Below are positions 54,975-64,000 of a stretch of DNA of 64,000 bases, in pieces. Location of the stretch: positions 62,001 to 126,000 of the forward strand of contig JAIWNE010000034.1 in assembly GCA_025331445.1 (NCBI GenBank), given 5' to 3'. Under the pieces are notes generated by a model. It did no database searches and was not told where the DNA came from. It worked only from the letters and a program-made list of their open reading frames with translations. Position 1 is the first letter of the stretch. Every line of letters begins with the position of its first letter. A program made the translations under genes and the position numbers. The stretch is from Blakeslea trispora. Its lineage: Eukaryota; Mucoromycota; Mucoromycetes; Mucorales; Choanephoraceae.

Positions 54975-55292
54975 TTACATGACAATACAGCAACCAGATG
55001 CTCCATTGCCTCCTGCGACCGGCGCAAAAGGATCTTCATCTTTACTGACAGGACCCCATAAGGATGGAACCAATGGATCTCTTGTGTTATTACAGTAATC
55101 TACTAAACTATAGGCAACTATAAGTTGACTGGATAAACACACTCTTTATTTTCTTTACCTTTTAGATGCCTCAGACACAGGAATACGTGGTAATTCAAGT
55201 TGTTCTCTTAGACGTTCATTGTATTCAAGAATCCTCTTTAATTTAGCTTCTGATATGTTGTATGACTTTTTAGATGCCAATTGGGTATACAT
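54975..55292 (-). CDS. STE18: Heterotrimeric G-protein gamma subunit (Ste18 type)
   Basis: Two exons from ATG 55292, joined at KS/LVDYC. The product is about 85 residues: a helical start (SEAKLKRILEYNERLREQLE), the conserved LVDYCNNTRDPLVPSLWGP block of the G-gamma-like domain, and the C-terminus GCCIVM. CIVM is a CaaX box for prenylation, and the preceding Cys fits palmitoylation, as in fungal G-gamma. It pairs with G-beta at the plasma membrane in mating and nutrient signalling. The stop lies 83 bp from the convergent U5-40K stop. Confidence 0.9.
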
Positions 55293-55684
55293 GATTTGCT
55301 CCCCACACACACAAGAAAATAAGAGAAAAAAAAAAGAAGTGAGAAAATGGGAGAAAGGGAGATTATTTTAAACTATTTCAAAAAAAAAAAAAAAGTCCGT
55401 TCGTGGAAATTTTTGAATAGTGTGTGTGTGTGTGCCACAGAATCAGACTAGTTGCAATTTTGCCCCTTTTTTTTTGTGTGCTTGAAGGAATATCTTTACA
55501 TAAGGAAAATAACAATTGAATTCATATGCTTATTCAACAGAGATAACAATACTCTTAATAACAAAGACACAACATGTCAACGCATTAAAACTCCGAAAAT
55601 GATGTCACCTTTTCCTCAGTACACGATTCGAGGGTGAGACTTTCTATTATTATTTTTCTTTTTTTTCGCTCAAGACTTACAATA
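55293..55684. promoter_or_regulatory. Divergent promoter region of G-gamma and the B15 gene
   Basis: 392 bp between the two starts. A/T tracts, a TGTGTGTG run at 55421-55434 and a T-rich leader before 55685. Short open frames here are not genes. Confidence 0.45.
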
Positions 55685-55973
55685 ATGGCTGAAGGACTCA
55701 AGATTGATCCTGCAATTGAGCGTTGGGCTCATCTTCGTGAAAACACTCACCTTTACTTTAACTGGAACAAGAGAAACTCTAGAAGAACTTGGGTGTGGGG
55801 CATTATTGTCCCTGTTGGCTTGACTGCCTTGTCTTATGCTACTGATGTAAAGGATTTAACCTTATACAAACCACCATGTTGCTAATATTTTATTACTATT
55901 TTAGCGCAAATGGAACTTTGCCGCCTCTCAAACCAAGGAAGACATGAACAACCAATCAAACCAAAGTGTTTAA
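55685..55973 (+). CDS. Complex I B15 subunit (NDUFB4-like)
   Basis: Two exons (55685-55846 and 55905-55973) encode 76 residues. The protein begins MAEGLKIDPAIERWAHLREN, then a basic patch (WNKRNSRRTWVWG), one transmembrane segment (IIVPVGLTALSYAT) and a charged tail after the intron (DRKWNFAASQTKEDMNNQ). The LKIDPAIERWxxLRE start plus a single membrane span is typical of the NDUFB4/B15 accessory subunit of mitochondrial NADH dehydrogenase. If the intron were kept, the protein would end in a different short tail, so splicing matters. Its stop is 43 bp from the convergent ITFG1-like gene. Confidence 0.68.
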
Positions 55974-56016
55974 TAAAAAAAAAACAGACAGAAACAACTT
56001 TATTTTGAATGTAATT

Positions 56017-58264
56017 TTACAAGGCATCAAAATTGATGATATGAAGTGCCTTTCTTCTTTCCATCTCATCTTCACGCTTTTCCATCGTACGAAGTACTAC
56101 AGCCACTATAGCCAACACAACAGAAGCAGAGACCAAGACAACCAGCACCCAAGGCACATAATCAGCAGGCTTAATATACAATTCCACCTTCCAACTTGAA
56201 CTATCCTGAACATGGTCTGGTTGATAAGGCAGAAAGACGAGTTGTGAGTTTGGAATGACACCTTCATAGAACAGATAGTTTTTAGGCTGATGACGAGAGA
56301 CACCAGCAAACATCTCTTCTACATAGTTATTGGTTCTACCTAGACCAAACAGACAATAGGGTGTCTGAAGAGAGAGATAGCCTGATTGAGATAGCTGAGA
56401 GATCTGATGGGATCGTTTGGTACCCGAGGTATCCAACACTGTGAATTTAAATGAGGCACCTGGATAATTCACGCCATAAGCCTCTGCATCAGATACACCA
56501 TTCGAGACTTTTTGTTTAAAAAGAAAAAAGTTAGCTTGAGATAGTAATACAAAAATGATCTTACCTAATCCCTTTAAAAAGAAGGCATCATTAAAGAAAT
56601 TGTTGATAATAAAATGAGGTACTCGGCCTGCATCTCTTCTTTTGTGTGCATTTTCTAATAGAAGGATATCCAAAGATCCCTATAGAGAAGATTGAGTCTC
56701 TCTCTCTTTTTTTTTTTTTTTATGAAACAGAGCAAAGCTATACGTTACATCTTCATCCAAATCGAAAAAAGTGGCCTGTGTAGATGCTATGTTTAAATCT
56801 TGAGTGCCTACTGTGACTGGACTAAATGTTCTTCTGGCCATCTCAACAGCTTCTTTAGCACAACCAGAATCACACAAGACAGATCCAAGCAAGACAACTC
56901 CCTTTTCAGTCGTGACCAAGAGATCAGGATAACCATCCAGATTGTAATCACCTGCATGGACAGGCACAGGTAAATGACCTCTGAAATGCACATCGGTCAT
57001 CCGGATGGACTCGATGGGATAAATCACATAATCTCGTGTGTTCTTGTTGACAAAATCAAATGTGAAATGAGGATCAGCCACACAGAGATCCTGTGCCTTT
57101 CGACAGACGCCCTTGCTTTCTGGTTGAGATGGATCACATAGACCCATCTGTTGATTATAAACAATATGGATACTACAGTCTGTCTGACAGACAGGAAACA
57201 GAATATCAATAGATCCGTCCCCATCGACATCGGCAAACGTCAAGGGACCCGCTCCTTTAGGTAAACTAGCTTCATGAGCCAATGTGAATCCTTGATCACG
57301 TTGATGAGTCCAGATCTGAATGGCATCTTGGCAGACAAAGACAAGATCGGCCAAGCAGTCACCATCCAGATCGACAAATGCATTAGAATGAGGATTGGCC
57401 CATCGACAACGGTCCGTTGCTGTCTTATTAAATAGATGAGAAGCCGATGTTCTTGTCAAGTAAAGATGAGTGGCTTTTCTCTTTTGTTTTCTTAAAAGAG
57501 AACTTACAGGTTAAAAAGCGAATCTGAAGAAGGTGCTTGATTCTGCCAAATCATGAGTTCATTGGTGTCTTTTGTATAGCCTAATAAATCTGTCTTCATA
57601 TCTCCATTGATATCTAATACAATAGGTAAAGCACCTTGAGCTGAATCAAGCTTAATAGCCTCAGATGCTACAAAAAAAAAAGGATTGTTAGCTCAAGTCT
57701 AGACAAGGCATCTCTTATTTTCTTTCTACCAAAGGTATCATTGCCATTGCCTAAATAGACTTGTAATTTGATTTCGTTGGCTGAGTTTTTTTCTGGATTC
57801 TGTTCACCCATCAACAAGACATCAAGATGACCATCATAGTTATAGTCACCAGGAACTACATTAGTCACAATAAACCCAGGCTGTATTTGTTGTGATAGTT
57901 GTTTGAAGCTAAAGCCCTCTATTGTTCATTATAAGCCATCTTTGAAAGAGCTCAAATAATTCGAGTTGCTTACGATGGTCCCACACATAGACACAGACAG
58001 AGGTTTGATCTGAACTAAGTACAAATATATCTGTACTAAACTAGACATCAGTGTGTTGTCTTTCATCTTATCGAATAAGGCTTACAATTTGTCTCCATCG
58101 AAGTCTCCAAATGCAGCAATAGTGCCATCCATAGTGTCTAAGCCTATGACATCTGGTTTTAAGCTGTAAAGTTGACTATTGGGGAACCGAGATGCATAGT
58201 TTAACGCTTGTGCTTTTATTGTACTCGGTATAATACTGAGAAGAAACCATAATAGCAATTTCAT
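56017..58264 (-). CDS. ITFG1/TIP-like FG-GAP repeat membrane protein
   Basis: About six to eight exons from ATG 58264. A signal peptide (LLLWFLLSIIPSTIKA) is followed by FG-GAP repeats with calcium-loop motifs: FGDFDGDKL, DYNYDGHLDVLL, DINGDMKTDLL, FVDLDGDCLADLVF, FADVDGDGSIDILF, AGDYNLDGYPDLLV and FDLDEDG. A single transmembrane segment near the end (VPWVLVVLVSASVVLAIVAVV) precedes a short basic/acidic cytosolic tail. This layout, a seven-bladed-like extracellular propeller plus one span, matches the T-cell immunomodulatory protein/LINKIN family, conserved from fungi to animals and implicated in cell adhesion. Function in fungi is unknown. Confidence 0.82.
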
Positions 58265-61027
58265 AGTCGTTCTCTCTTGCTTCTTCTTCTTCTCTTTCTC
58301 TCACTTTTTCTTACAAGACAAAATAATTATAATAAAAAAAAATGAGTTTTTTTCTTGGCTATATTATGCAGAGCAAAAAGTGTGTGTGTGAGTGTGAGAG
58401 AGGATATCAATTTTGATAAGCCAGTCTAATGAGGAATTGTGATCAAGTGAAGGGAAAGAGGTTCAATATTCACTTTTGTTTAGCATCCATTGCTGCTTCA
58501 TATACTAATTGTTTTCTTGAGCCATTTTTAAGGATCTTTAGTAAGCCTCAGGCGTATATTACTACGGCCTGAGAATGACCAAACTTCATATACGCTCTCT
58601 TTTATGATGTTTATACAAGAAAGGCCCTCTCTAAGTACACATAGATTTGAACCTTTTCTTTTTTTTTTCTGGGGAAAAATAGTTGAATTTGATAGAAAGT
58701 ATGATGTTTAGAAGCCTTGTTTTCTAGCTTGGATCTGTCTCTCTCTCTCTTTTTTTCTCAGGAATGTCGTTTTTTTGCTGGCATAATCGATTATAGCATA
58801 TACATCGCTTGAATGAACTCCAGCCACAGTTTCAATTTTGCTCAAAAGTTGCATCAGATACCTCTTTGAAGCAAATCTAGTATAATAAACAAAGCTTTTT
58901 TTTTTTCATGCGTTCTCTTGAAAAAAGTTTGTTCAACTTGGTGAAATACGACACCACTATTGGCTCTTCTTATAGACTTTCACAAGAGGAGATGTATGTG
59001 TGGCAAAGCTTTATTTGTTTATTTTTTTTTTGTTGGGTCAAGAAAAGATAAACTGGTGAAACAGAATTTTTGGAATAGTAAACTTTGGGGGGAGGACAAT
59101 ACAACACAGAGGAATATTGGTTTCAACCTGGGTCTGCATTACTTTGCTTGTTGCTTAGAAAATACCCAAAAACAAACGTTCAAATCGAGAGAAGTCCTGG
59201 TTACTCAAGCAGGGCTAAACTATAAGGGAAAAAGAAAAAGACTCCCAAGTTAGCATGACTCAACATCTCTTGCTTTTGAGCAAAGTCAAAACAATAGTGT
59301 CTCCCCCTTTCGATGGAATTATTTATTTGAATTTCAGTCAGAAAAAAAGATGAAACCGAATTAAGGAAAGATATTAAAGTTTAATTAATATGAAAAAAAA
59401 GCTTAAAATCAGATGAATGACGTTATTCATTTGGTTGCTTGAAATAAGCTTACCGTCTCTCTTTCGCCTGTTTGATCAAGCAGAATTTGTAGTGTTTCAA
59501 ATCAAACCTCTGCAGTTCAGGTTTCCAGCATGTTCCTGCCACACTCTTAAAGTTATTCTTCTTTCGATAAAATCAAAGCTTTTTAGATTGTGTCTACAGT
59601 TATCCTTTATATCTTTATGAAAACTACTGGCTTTTTCTTTGTGGTTTAAACCTGTCTATAGAAAAAATACAGTAAGCGCGAGTTTGAGTACGTGTGGTGT
59701 TTATTGGGTTCATAAGAAAACAACTGTGGAAAGGATAAAAGATAACAAATCAAGTGTCTTATCAAGCTGAATGAAACACACTCACTTGGTGCTGGCTTTT
59801 TTTTTTTCTTTTTGTTTTGTAGTTGATCTGATTATCTTGACTTGTTATGAACTGCTAATCTTAGACTGTATCCGACTGAATGCTTATTGCTTTACCTCTT
59901 GATCTTCTTCTCAAACAAGGCTTGTTTAGTATACAAAGTGAGCATAACTATTTTCCTGTAAAGTATTTGATTCTCGGCAGCACAACTTTGTTTCTTTGAC
60001 AAATAAAACTTTCTTTTTGACTCTGTCTCTTAAACCGATCTGGATGCACAATCTATTTTGTAGCCCAAGGTTACTTGAAATCTACATAGATTGTCTGGTA
60101 GGTTGTACATGCTTCTTGGTCTGGTCTCTTTTGCTTAATCAAGAGAGAGAGAGGTCATGCTTCCAGTGAAATCAAAGTAGTCGATAGATAAAGCTCCCTT
60201 AACTACAGCTAATCCACCTCTTGTTATTTTTTGCTGTTGTTGTTGTTGTTGTCTGTCGGTGCTCTAAATCGATCTCAACTGATGCCTGGAAATAGCGTTA
60301 TGGCTGATAAAATTGCTCAAGGGAATATCGTTCAACAATAGACGCGTTTTTTTCCTGGCTTGTTTATGTTGATAAAATAAATACATATAATAGACTTATT
60401 TCTTAGATATTTGAAAAAAGAGATTCAAATAGACAATCAAGTGTATTGTGAGGCATTATCAACTTCTTTATGCCCTTGCCTCAGCTTTCTTTCTTGTTCT
60501 TCCATGAATACACTTCTCTCTCTTTTTCTTTTCGTTTATAGCGACTTTTTCTCTATCGCGTTGATTGTTTTCTCCCTTTTTTTGACTTGTTTGATACTAG
60601 AACAAATCAAGCATCGCGTTTGCGCCAAGAACCCAAAAGGAACAACTTAAACTCGGAACTAGAAATTTTAACTTTAAAAATATCATGTAAAATTTAATTT
60701 GTTCACTAAAAATAGACAATCAGATTCCTAATTCTCAGTGGCTCAGTGATGATAGTTAATGCTATTTAGTTGCCTTTTTAGTGGTTGTGGCGGCCTTCAG
60801 TTATTTTCAAAGCAATTAAGCGTAGTTTGGAAACAGTAGTTCCTTTTAAAAGTTGTCCTGGAAAACAAGCATACACGTGAACCATTCTGGCCAGCCTAGT
60901 CCGGGTTTATTCTGATTATGGCAAGAGGTGAATAGAGCTTTTTTCTAAAATATAAATAAAGAGGTTTATCTTTTCATTTCTATTTTTTTTTTCTTCTTTT
61001 TCCCTATAACAAAAATACTTGTTAAAT
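58265..61027. other. Long intergenic region, no gene seen
   Basis: 2.76 kb, the longest empty stretch in the right half. It has A/T tracts and a (TTG)n run at 60232-60251. The frame 60411-60650 begins at a TTG and looks like chance. The T/C-rich DNA just before 61028 is the probable leader of the C2 gene. Confidence 0.5.
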
Positions 61028-62002
61028 ATGCTCCACACCCACTCTTCATCCTCTTTCTCTAGCACCACTTCTTTCAGCCACTCTGGCTCTTCTGCTAGTC
61101 TCTCTATCACCGTTAGCTCTGCTTCTAACTTGGCCAAGGTCCAACATGTCGGTAAGCAAGATCCTTATGTTCAATTCTCTTTGAACTTTGGTCAAAAGGA
61201 TGCCTACTTGAAGACCTACACCCACAAGAACGCTGGTCAAGAAGCTACCTGGAACCAAACCTTCAACATTCCCTTGAACGGTGAACCCGATCTCTTTGTT
61301 GAAGTTCTCGATGAAGAATCTACTATTGACGAAGTCATTGGTTTCGCTGCCATTCCCATCAACCAAATTGTCCACGCTCCTGGTGCTCACATGAACGGTC
61401 TCTTCACTCTTTACGATACCAAGGGTAACAACGCTGGTGTCCTCAACTTGCAATTGGCTGCCTCTGGTTTCCCCAACTCTGCTCCCCCCAACTTCCATGT
61501 TGAACCTGTTTATGGTAAGAGTTATTTGCATGAAGAACACTGTCAACGTATGAAGTCTACCAACAAGAAGGCTGCTGGTGTTGCTGTCGGTGGTGCTCTT
61601 CTCGGTGGTGCTCTTGCTATCGGTGCCGGTTTCCTCGGTAAGAAGCTTTATGATGATCATCAACAACATGAAGAAGAAGAACAACGTGAGCAAGAAGAAC
61701 AAGAGCGTCTTCGTCAAGAAGAGGATGAGAGACGTAGAAGAGAACGTGAAGATTTCGAAAGAGAAAAGTCTGATTTCGAACGTCAACGTCATGAAAGCGA
61801 AGACCGTTCATCTCACCACAGCCACCATCGTAGAAACGAATGTGATGATGAAGAAGATGCTAGCAAGTGGAACCCTGTTGGTACCTATGCTCCTGGTGAC
61901 CGTGTCAAGTACCATGGTCAAGTCTACATGTGTCTTCAAGGTCATACTTCTAACCCTACTTGGCAACCCGGAGTTGCTCACTCTCTCTGGCAAGCCGAGT
62001 AA
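61028..62002 (+). CDS. C2-domain protein with C-terminal CBM5/12 chitin-binding module
   Basis: Intronless, 324 residues, from ATG 61028. A Ser-rich start is followed by a C2 domain (residues about 20-140): LSITVSSASNLAKV, KQDPYVQFSL, TWNQTFNIPLNGEPDLFVEV. Then comes a glycine-zipper segment (VGGALLGGALAIGAGFLG) and a strongly charged Glu/Arg coiled coil (QREQEEQERLRQEEDERRRR). The end reads WNPVGTYAPGDRVKYHGQ then YMCLQGHTSNPTWQPG and LWQAE, the aromatic pattern of carbohydrate-binding module 5/12. No signal peptide is seen. Codons are strongly biased to optimal C-ending forms (AAC, ATC, CTC, GGT), unlike its neighbours, pointing to high expression. The combined role is unknown. Confidence 0.8.
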   Translation: MLHTHSSSSFSSTTSFSHSGSSASLSITVSSASNLAKVQHVGKQDPYVQFSLNFGQKDAYLKTYTHKNAGQEATWNQTFNIPLNGEPDLFVEVLDEESTIDEVIGFAAIPINQIVHAPGAHMNGLFTLYDTKGNNAGVLNLQLAASGFPNSAPPNFHVEPVYGKSYLHEEHCQRMKSTNKKAAGVAVGGALLGGALAIGAGFLGKKLYDDHQQHEEEEQREQEEQERLRQEEDERRRREREDFEREKSDFERQRHESEDRSSHHSHHRRNECDDEEDASKWNPVGTYAPGDRVKYHGQVYMCLQGHTSNPTWQPGVAHSLWQAE

Positions 62003-62543
62003 ATGTCATTGACAAGTACTATATTCCCCCTTTTTTTTTAACCATTTAAACCTTTAAACTACTCTGTAAGCATAAAACAACTCCTATTTACATATACATA
62101 TACACTTTCAAAAAAAAACTCACAATGTGCATAATCTAATAAAAGAAAAATATTGGACTTTGCATTATTAGAAATATATATATTTTGTCTTTTTTTTTAA
62201 AAATTTATTTTTTTAAATGTCATTAAATTACGATTGTATAGGTGAAGAAAATAAGACCAAATAGTTATGTTAGTAAACCATAAAGACCAATTTTATGTCA
62301 AGCATAGAGCATTATATGCTGTAGACAAGTAGTTGCTATTATTAAGAATGAAGCCTAGTATTGTTTCTATACTTTTAATTCACTTGTTTTCTAGGGCTTT
62401 CTCTTTATTGAGACAATTATATGAAAAAAAAAAAAGAATTGAATATAAAATAGGATATTTATTATGTATGAAAAGATATTATTAAAAAAGATATTTATTA
62501 TAATACAGATATGAACAAGTTTTTTTTTTCTTTTTTTTTTTTT
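62003..62543. other. Intergenic between convergent C2 and LEU1 genes
   Basis: 541 bp, very A/T-rich, with an AATAAAAG polyadenylation-like phrase near 62139 and pyrimidine tracts near 62521-62544. Both genes end here. No gene. Confidence 0.5.
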
Positions 62544-64000
62544 TTACCAATCAAGCTTGCCCTTCTTTGGTTCACCATTGATTTCTAATTTAGTAGCCTT
62601 TCCTTGGTATCCTTTGCCATCAAGCCATGGCCATACTGCAGTACGCTTTGATTCAAATTCAGCAATCTTATCCGATTTTTGCATAGTCAATCCAATATCA
62701 TCAAGACCATTGACAAGACAATGCTTGCGGAAAGCTTCTACTTGGAAAGGAACATCACCACCAGGATAACGAATGACTTGGTTGACAAGATCGACTTCAA
62801 CTTCACTGCCCTTCATGGCTTCAGCAGCAATAGCCTCTAATTGGTCTTGAGGGAGAACGATAGGAAGCATACCATTCTTGAAACAGTTGTTGAAGAAGAT
62901 ATCAGCAAAACTAGGAGCCAAGATACAACGGATACCAAAATCGTTGAATGCCCAAGGAGCATGTTCACGAGAACTACCACATCCAAAGTTGGGACCTGTG
63001 GAGACAAGAATGCGAGCTTGACGGAAAGGTTCTTGATTCAAAACAAAGTTGGGTCTTTCAGCACCTGTTGCAGCATCGTAACGAAGAGCCCAGAAGAGAG
63101 CGGATCCAAGACCTGTACGCTTGATTGTCTTGAGGAATTGCTTTGGAATGATCATGTCAGTATCAACATTGGAAATGTCCAGTGGAGCAGCATAACCTTT
63201 AAGTGTAGTAAACTTGGGCATACCAGCAGCAGCAGCAGCGGTAGTACTAGAATGAGCGGCAGGTGTAGGCTTGGGAGCAGATTCGTCATTTGTAGTACGT
63301 TTCTCAGGTTCAAACTCGGCAGCAATTTCTTGACGAGGGCTTTGCTTGGGTGTGCCTGGAATTTCAGAGACTTCAATGTTACGAACATCAGTCAAACAAC
63401 CCTTGATACCGGCAGCAGCAGCCATGGCAGGACTGACAAGATGTGTACGTCCACCAGCACCCTGTCGGCCTTCAAAGTTACGGTTCGAGGTAGATGCACA
63501 ACGTTCTCCAGGCTTAAGTTGATCAGGATTCATACCAAGACACATGGAACAACCAGCTTCTCTCCAATCAAAACCAGCATCCGTAAAGATCTTATCCAAA
63601 CCTTCGCGTTCAGCTTGACGCTTTACCAAACCAGAACCAGGCACAACCATACCATAGACCCACTCCGCGATCTTCTTTCCCTTCACCACGGCAGCAGCAG
63701 CACGAAGGTCTTCGATACGGGAATTTGTACAACTACCGATAAATACCTTATCAACCTTGACACCATCCATAGGTGTATTGGGTTCAATCCCGATATATTC
63801 AAGAGCACGTTTCACAGCAGATTGGCGAATTGGGTCTTCCATCTTGGATGGGTCAGGCGCTTGACCGGTGATGGCAACAACGTCTTGAGGGCTTGTACCC
63901 CAGGTCACAGTAGGAGCAATATCGGCAGCATCAATTTCGACATTGATATCGTACTTGGCATCAGGATCTGACTTGAGAGTCTTCCAGTACTTGATGGCCT
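62544..64000 (-). CDS. LEU1: 3-isopropylmalate dehydratase (Leu1), 5' part outside window
   Basis: Isomerises 2- to 3-isopropylmalate in leucine biosynthesis, using a 4Fe-4S cluster. The visible part, continuous from 64000, includes [26 protein letters not shown] and [20 protein letters not shown], which hold the three cluster cysteines. [14 protein letters not shown] follows. After a low-complexity linker ([16 protein letters not shown]) the small-subunit swivel domain begins: [31 protein letters not shown] and [20 protein letters not shown]. Fusion of large and small subunits in one chain is normal in fungi, while bacteria keep LeuC and LeuD apart. No introns in this part. The start codon and N-terminal third lie beyond the window. 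Confidence 0.95.
   Translation of the reverse strand, partial: AIKYWKTLKSDPDAKYDINVEIDAADIAPTVTWGTSPQDVVAITGQAPDPSKMEDPIRQSAVKRALEYIGIEPNTPMDGVKVDKVFIGSCTNSRIEDLRAAAAVVKGKKIAEWVYGMVVPGSGLVKRQAEREGLDKIFTDAGFDWREAGCSMCLGMNPDQLKPGERCASTSNRNFEGRQGAGGRTHLVSPAMAAAAGIKGCLTDVRNIEVSEIPGTPKQSPRQEIAAEFEPEKRTTNDESAPKPTPAAHSSTTAAAAAGMPKFTTLKGYAAPLDISNVDTDMIIPKQFLKTIKRTGLGSALFWALRYDAATGAERPNFVLNQEPFRQARILVSTGPNFGCGSSREHAPWAFNDFGIRCILAPSFADIFFNNCFKNGMLPIVLPQDQLEAIAAEAMKGSEVEVDLVNQVIRYPGGDVPFQVEAFRKHCLVNGLDDIGLTMQKSDKIAEFESKRTAVWPWLDGKGYQGKATKLEINGEPKKGKLDW

Noticed and set aside
60411..60650. 79-codon frame with a membrane-like segment
   Set aside because: Starts with TTG, no leader or splice context, no recognised family.

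Overview
The window is nuclear DNA from a fungus, most likely an early-diverging filamentous fungus of the Mucorales (Mucoromycota). It is AT-rich, and its genes are split by many short GT-AG introns (about 45-100 bp). Long T or pyrimidine tracts lie just upstream of many start codons. The gene content fits this placement: a fused LEU1 isopropylmalate dehydratase, a fungal G-gamma subunit, Ran1-like and Hal4/Sat4-like kinases, and a BLOC-3 Hps1 homologue. So do the repeats (DIRS, Helitron, MULE, Tc1 and LINE). The species cannot be named from sequence reading alone.

Layout, left half. 1-2.7 kb: 3' part of mitochondrial GUF1/EF4. 4.2-5.0 kb: a disordered unknown protein. 6.9-8.2 kb: an HbrB/Bit61-type TORC2 subunit. 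9.2-9.65 kb: a duplicated repeat whose units fold as a T-shaped double hairpin. 10.2-12.0 kb: an eight-exon gene of a PD-(D/E)XK-like family. 12.9-14.9 kb: a decayed MULE transposon. 15.8-16.9 kb: a PH-domain protein. 18.9-19.7 kb: a LINE relic. 21.0-22.05 kb: a Tc1 relic with intact terminal repeats. 22.7-23.8 kb: a Ran1-like kinase. 24.1-26.8 kb: an Rpd3-type histone deacetylase. 27.2-28.0 kb: Emp24. 28.3-28.7 kb: an Fmp46-like redox protein. 28.8-30.5 kb: a Hal4-like kinase. 32 kb: a perfect 7-bp satellite.

Layout, right half. 33.6-34.8 kb: an RGS protein. 37.1-41.2 kb: an almost structurally complete DIRS retrotransposon (inverted terminal repeats plus internal complementary region) whose genes are broken. 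42.3-44.2 kb: a Helitron that has lost its middle. 44.6-47.0 kb: a large disordered protein with a degenerate WW-like tail. 47.7-62.0 kb: a dense housekeeping block holding a small unknown gene, NADPH-cytochrome P450 reductase, Hps1, mL50, the U5-40K WD40 protein, G-gamma, complex I B15/NDUFB4, an ITFG1/TIP-like FG-GAP membrane protein and, after a 2.8-kb gap, a C2 plus chitin-binding-module protein. 62.5-64 kb: 3' part of LEU1.

The host genes form no single pathway. Several are signalling parts (G-gamma, RGS, TORC2 subunit, two kinases, PH and C2 proteins), and the rest are mitochondrial, secretory and nuclear housekeeping genes. Their spacing is tight: the Hps1 and mL50 stop codons are 7 bp apart, and the Hps1 ATG is 72 bp after the reductase stop. 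Mobile elements cluster at 9-22 kb and 37-44 kb. All were read by eye, so family calls rest on motifs and splice boundaries are manual.
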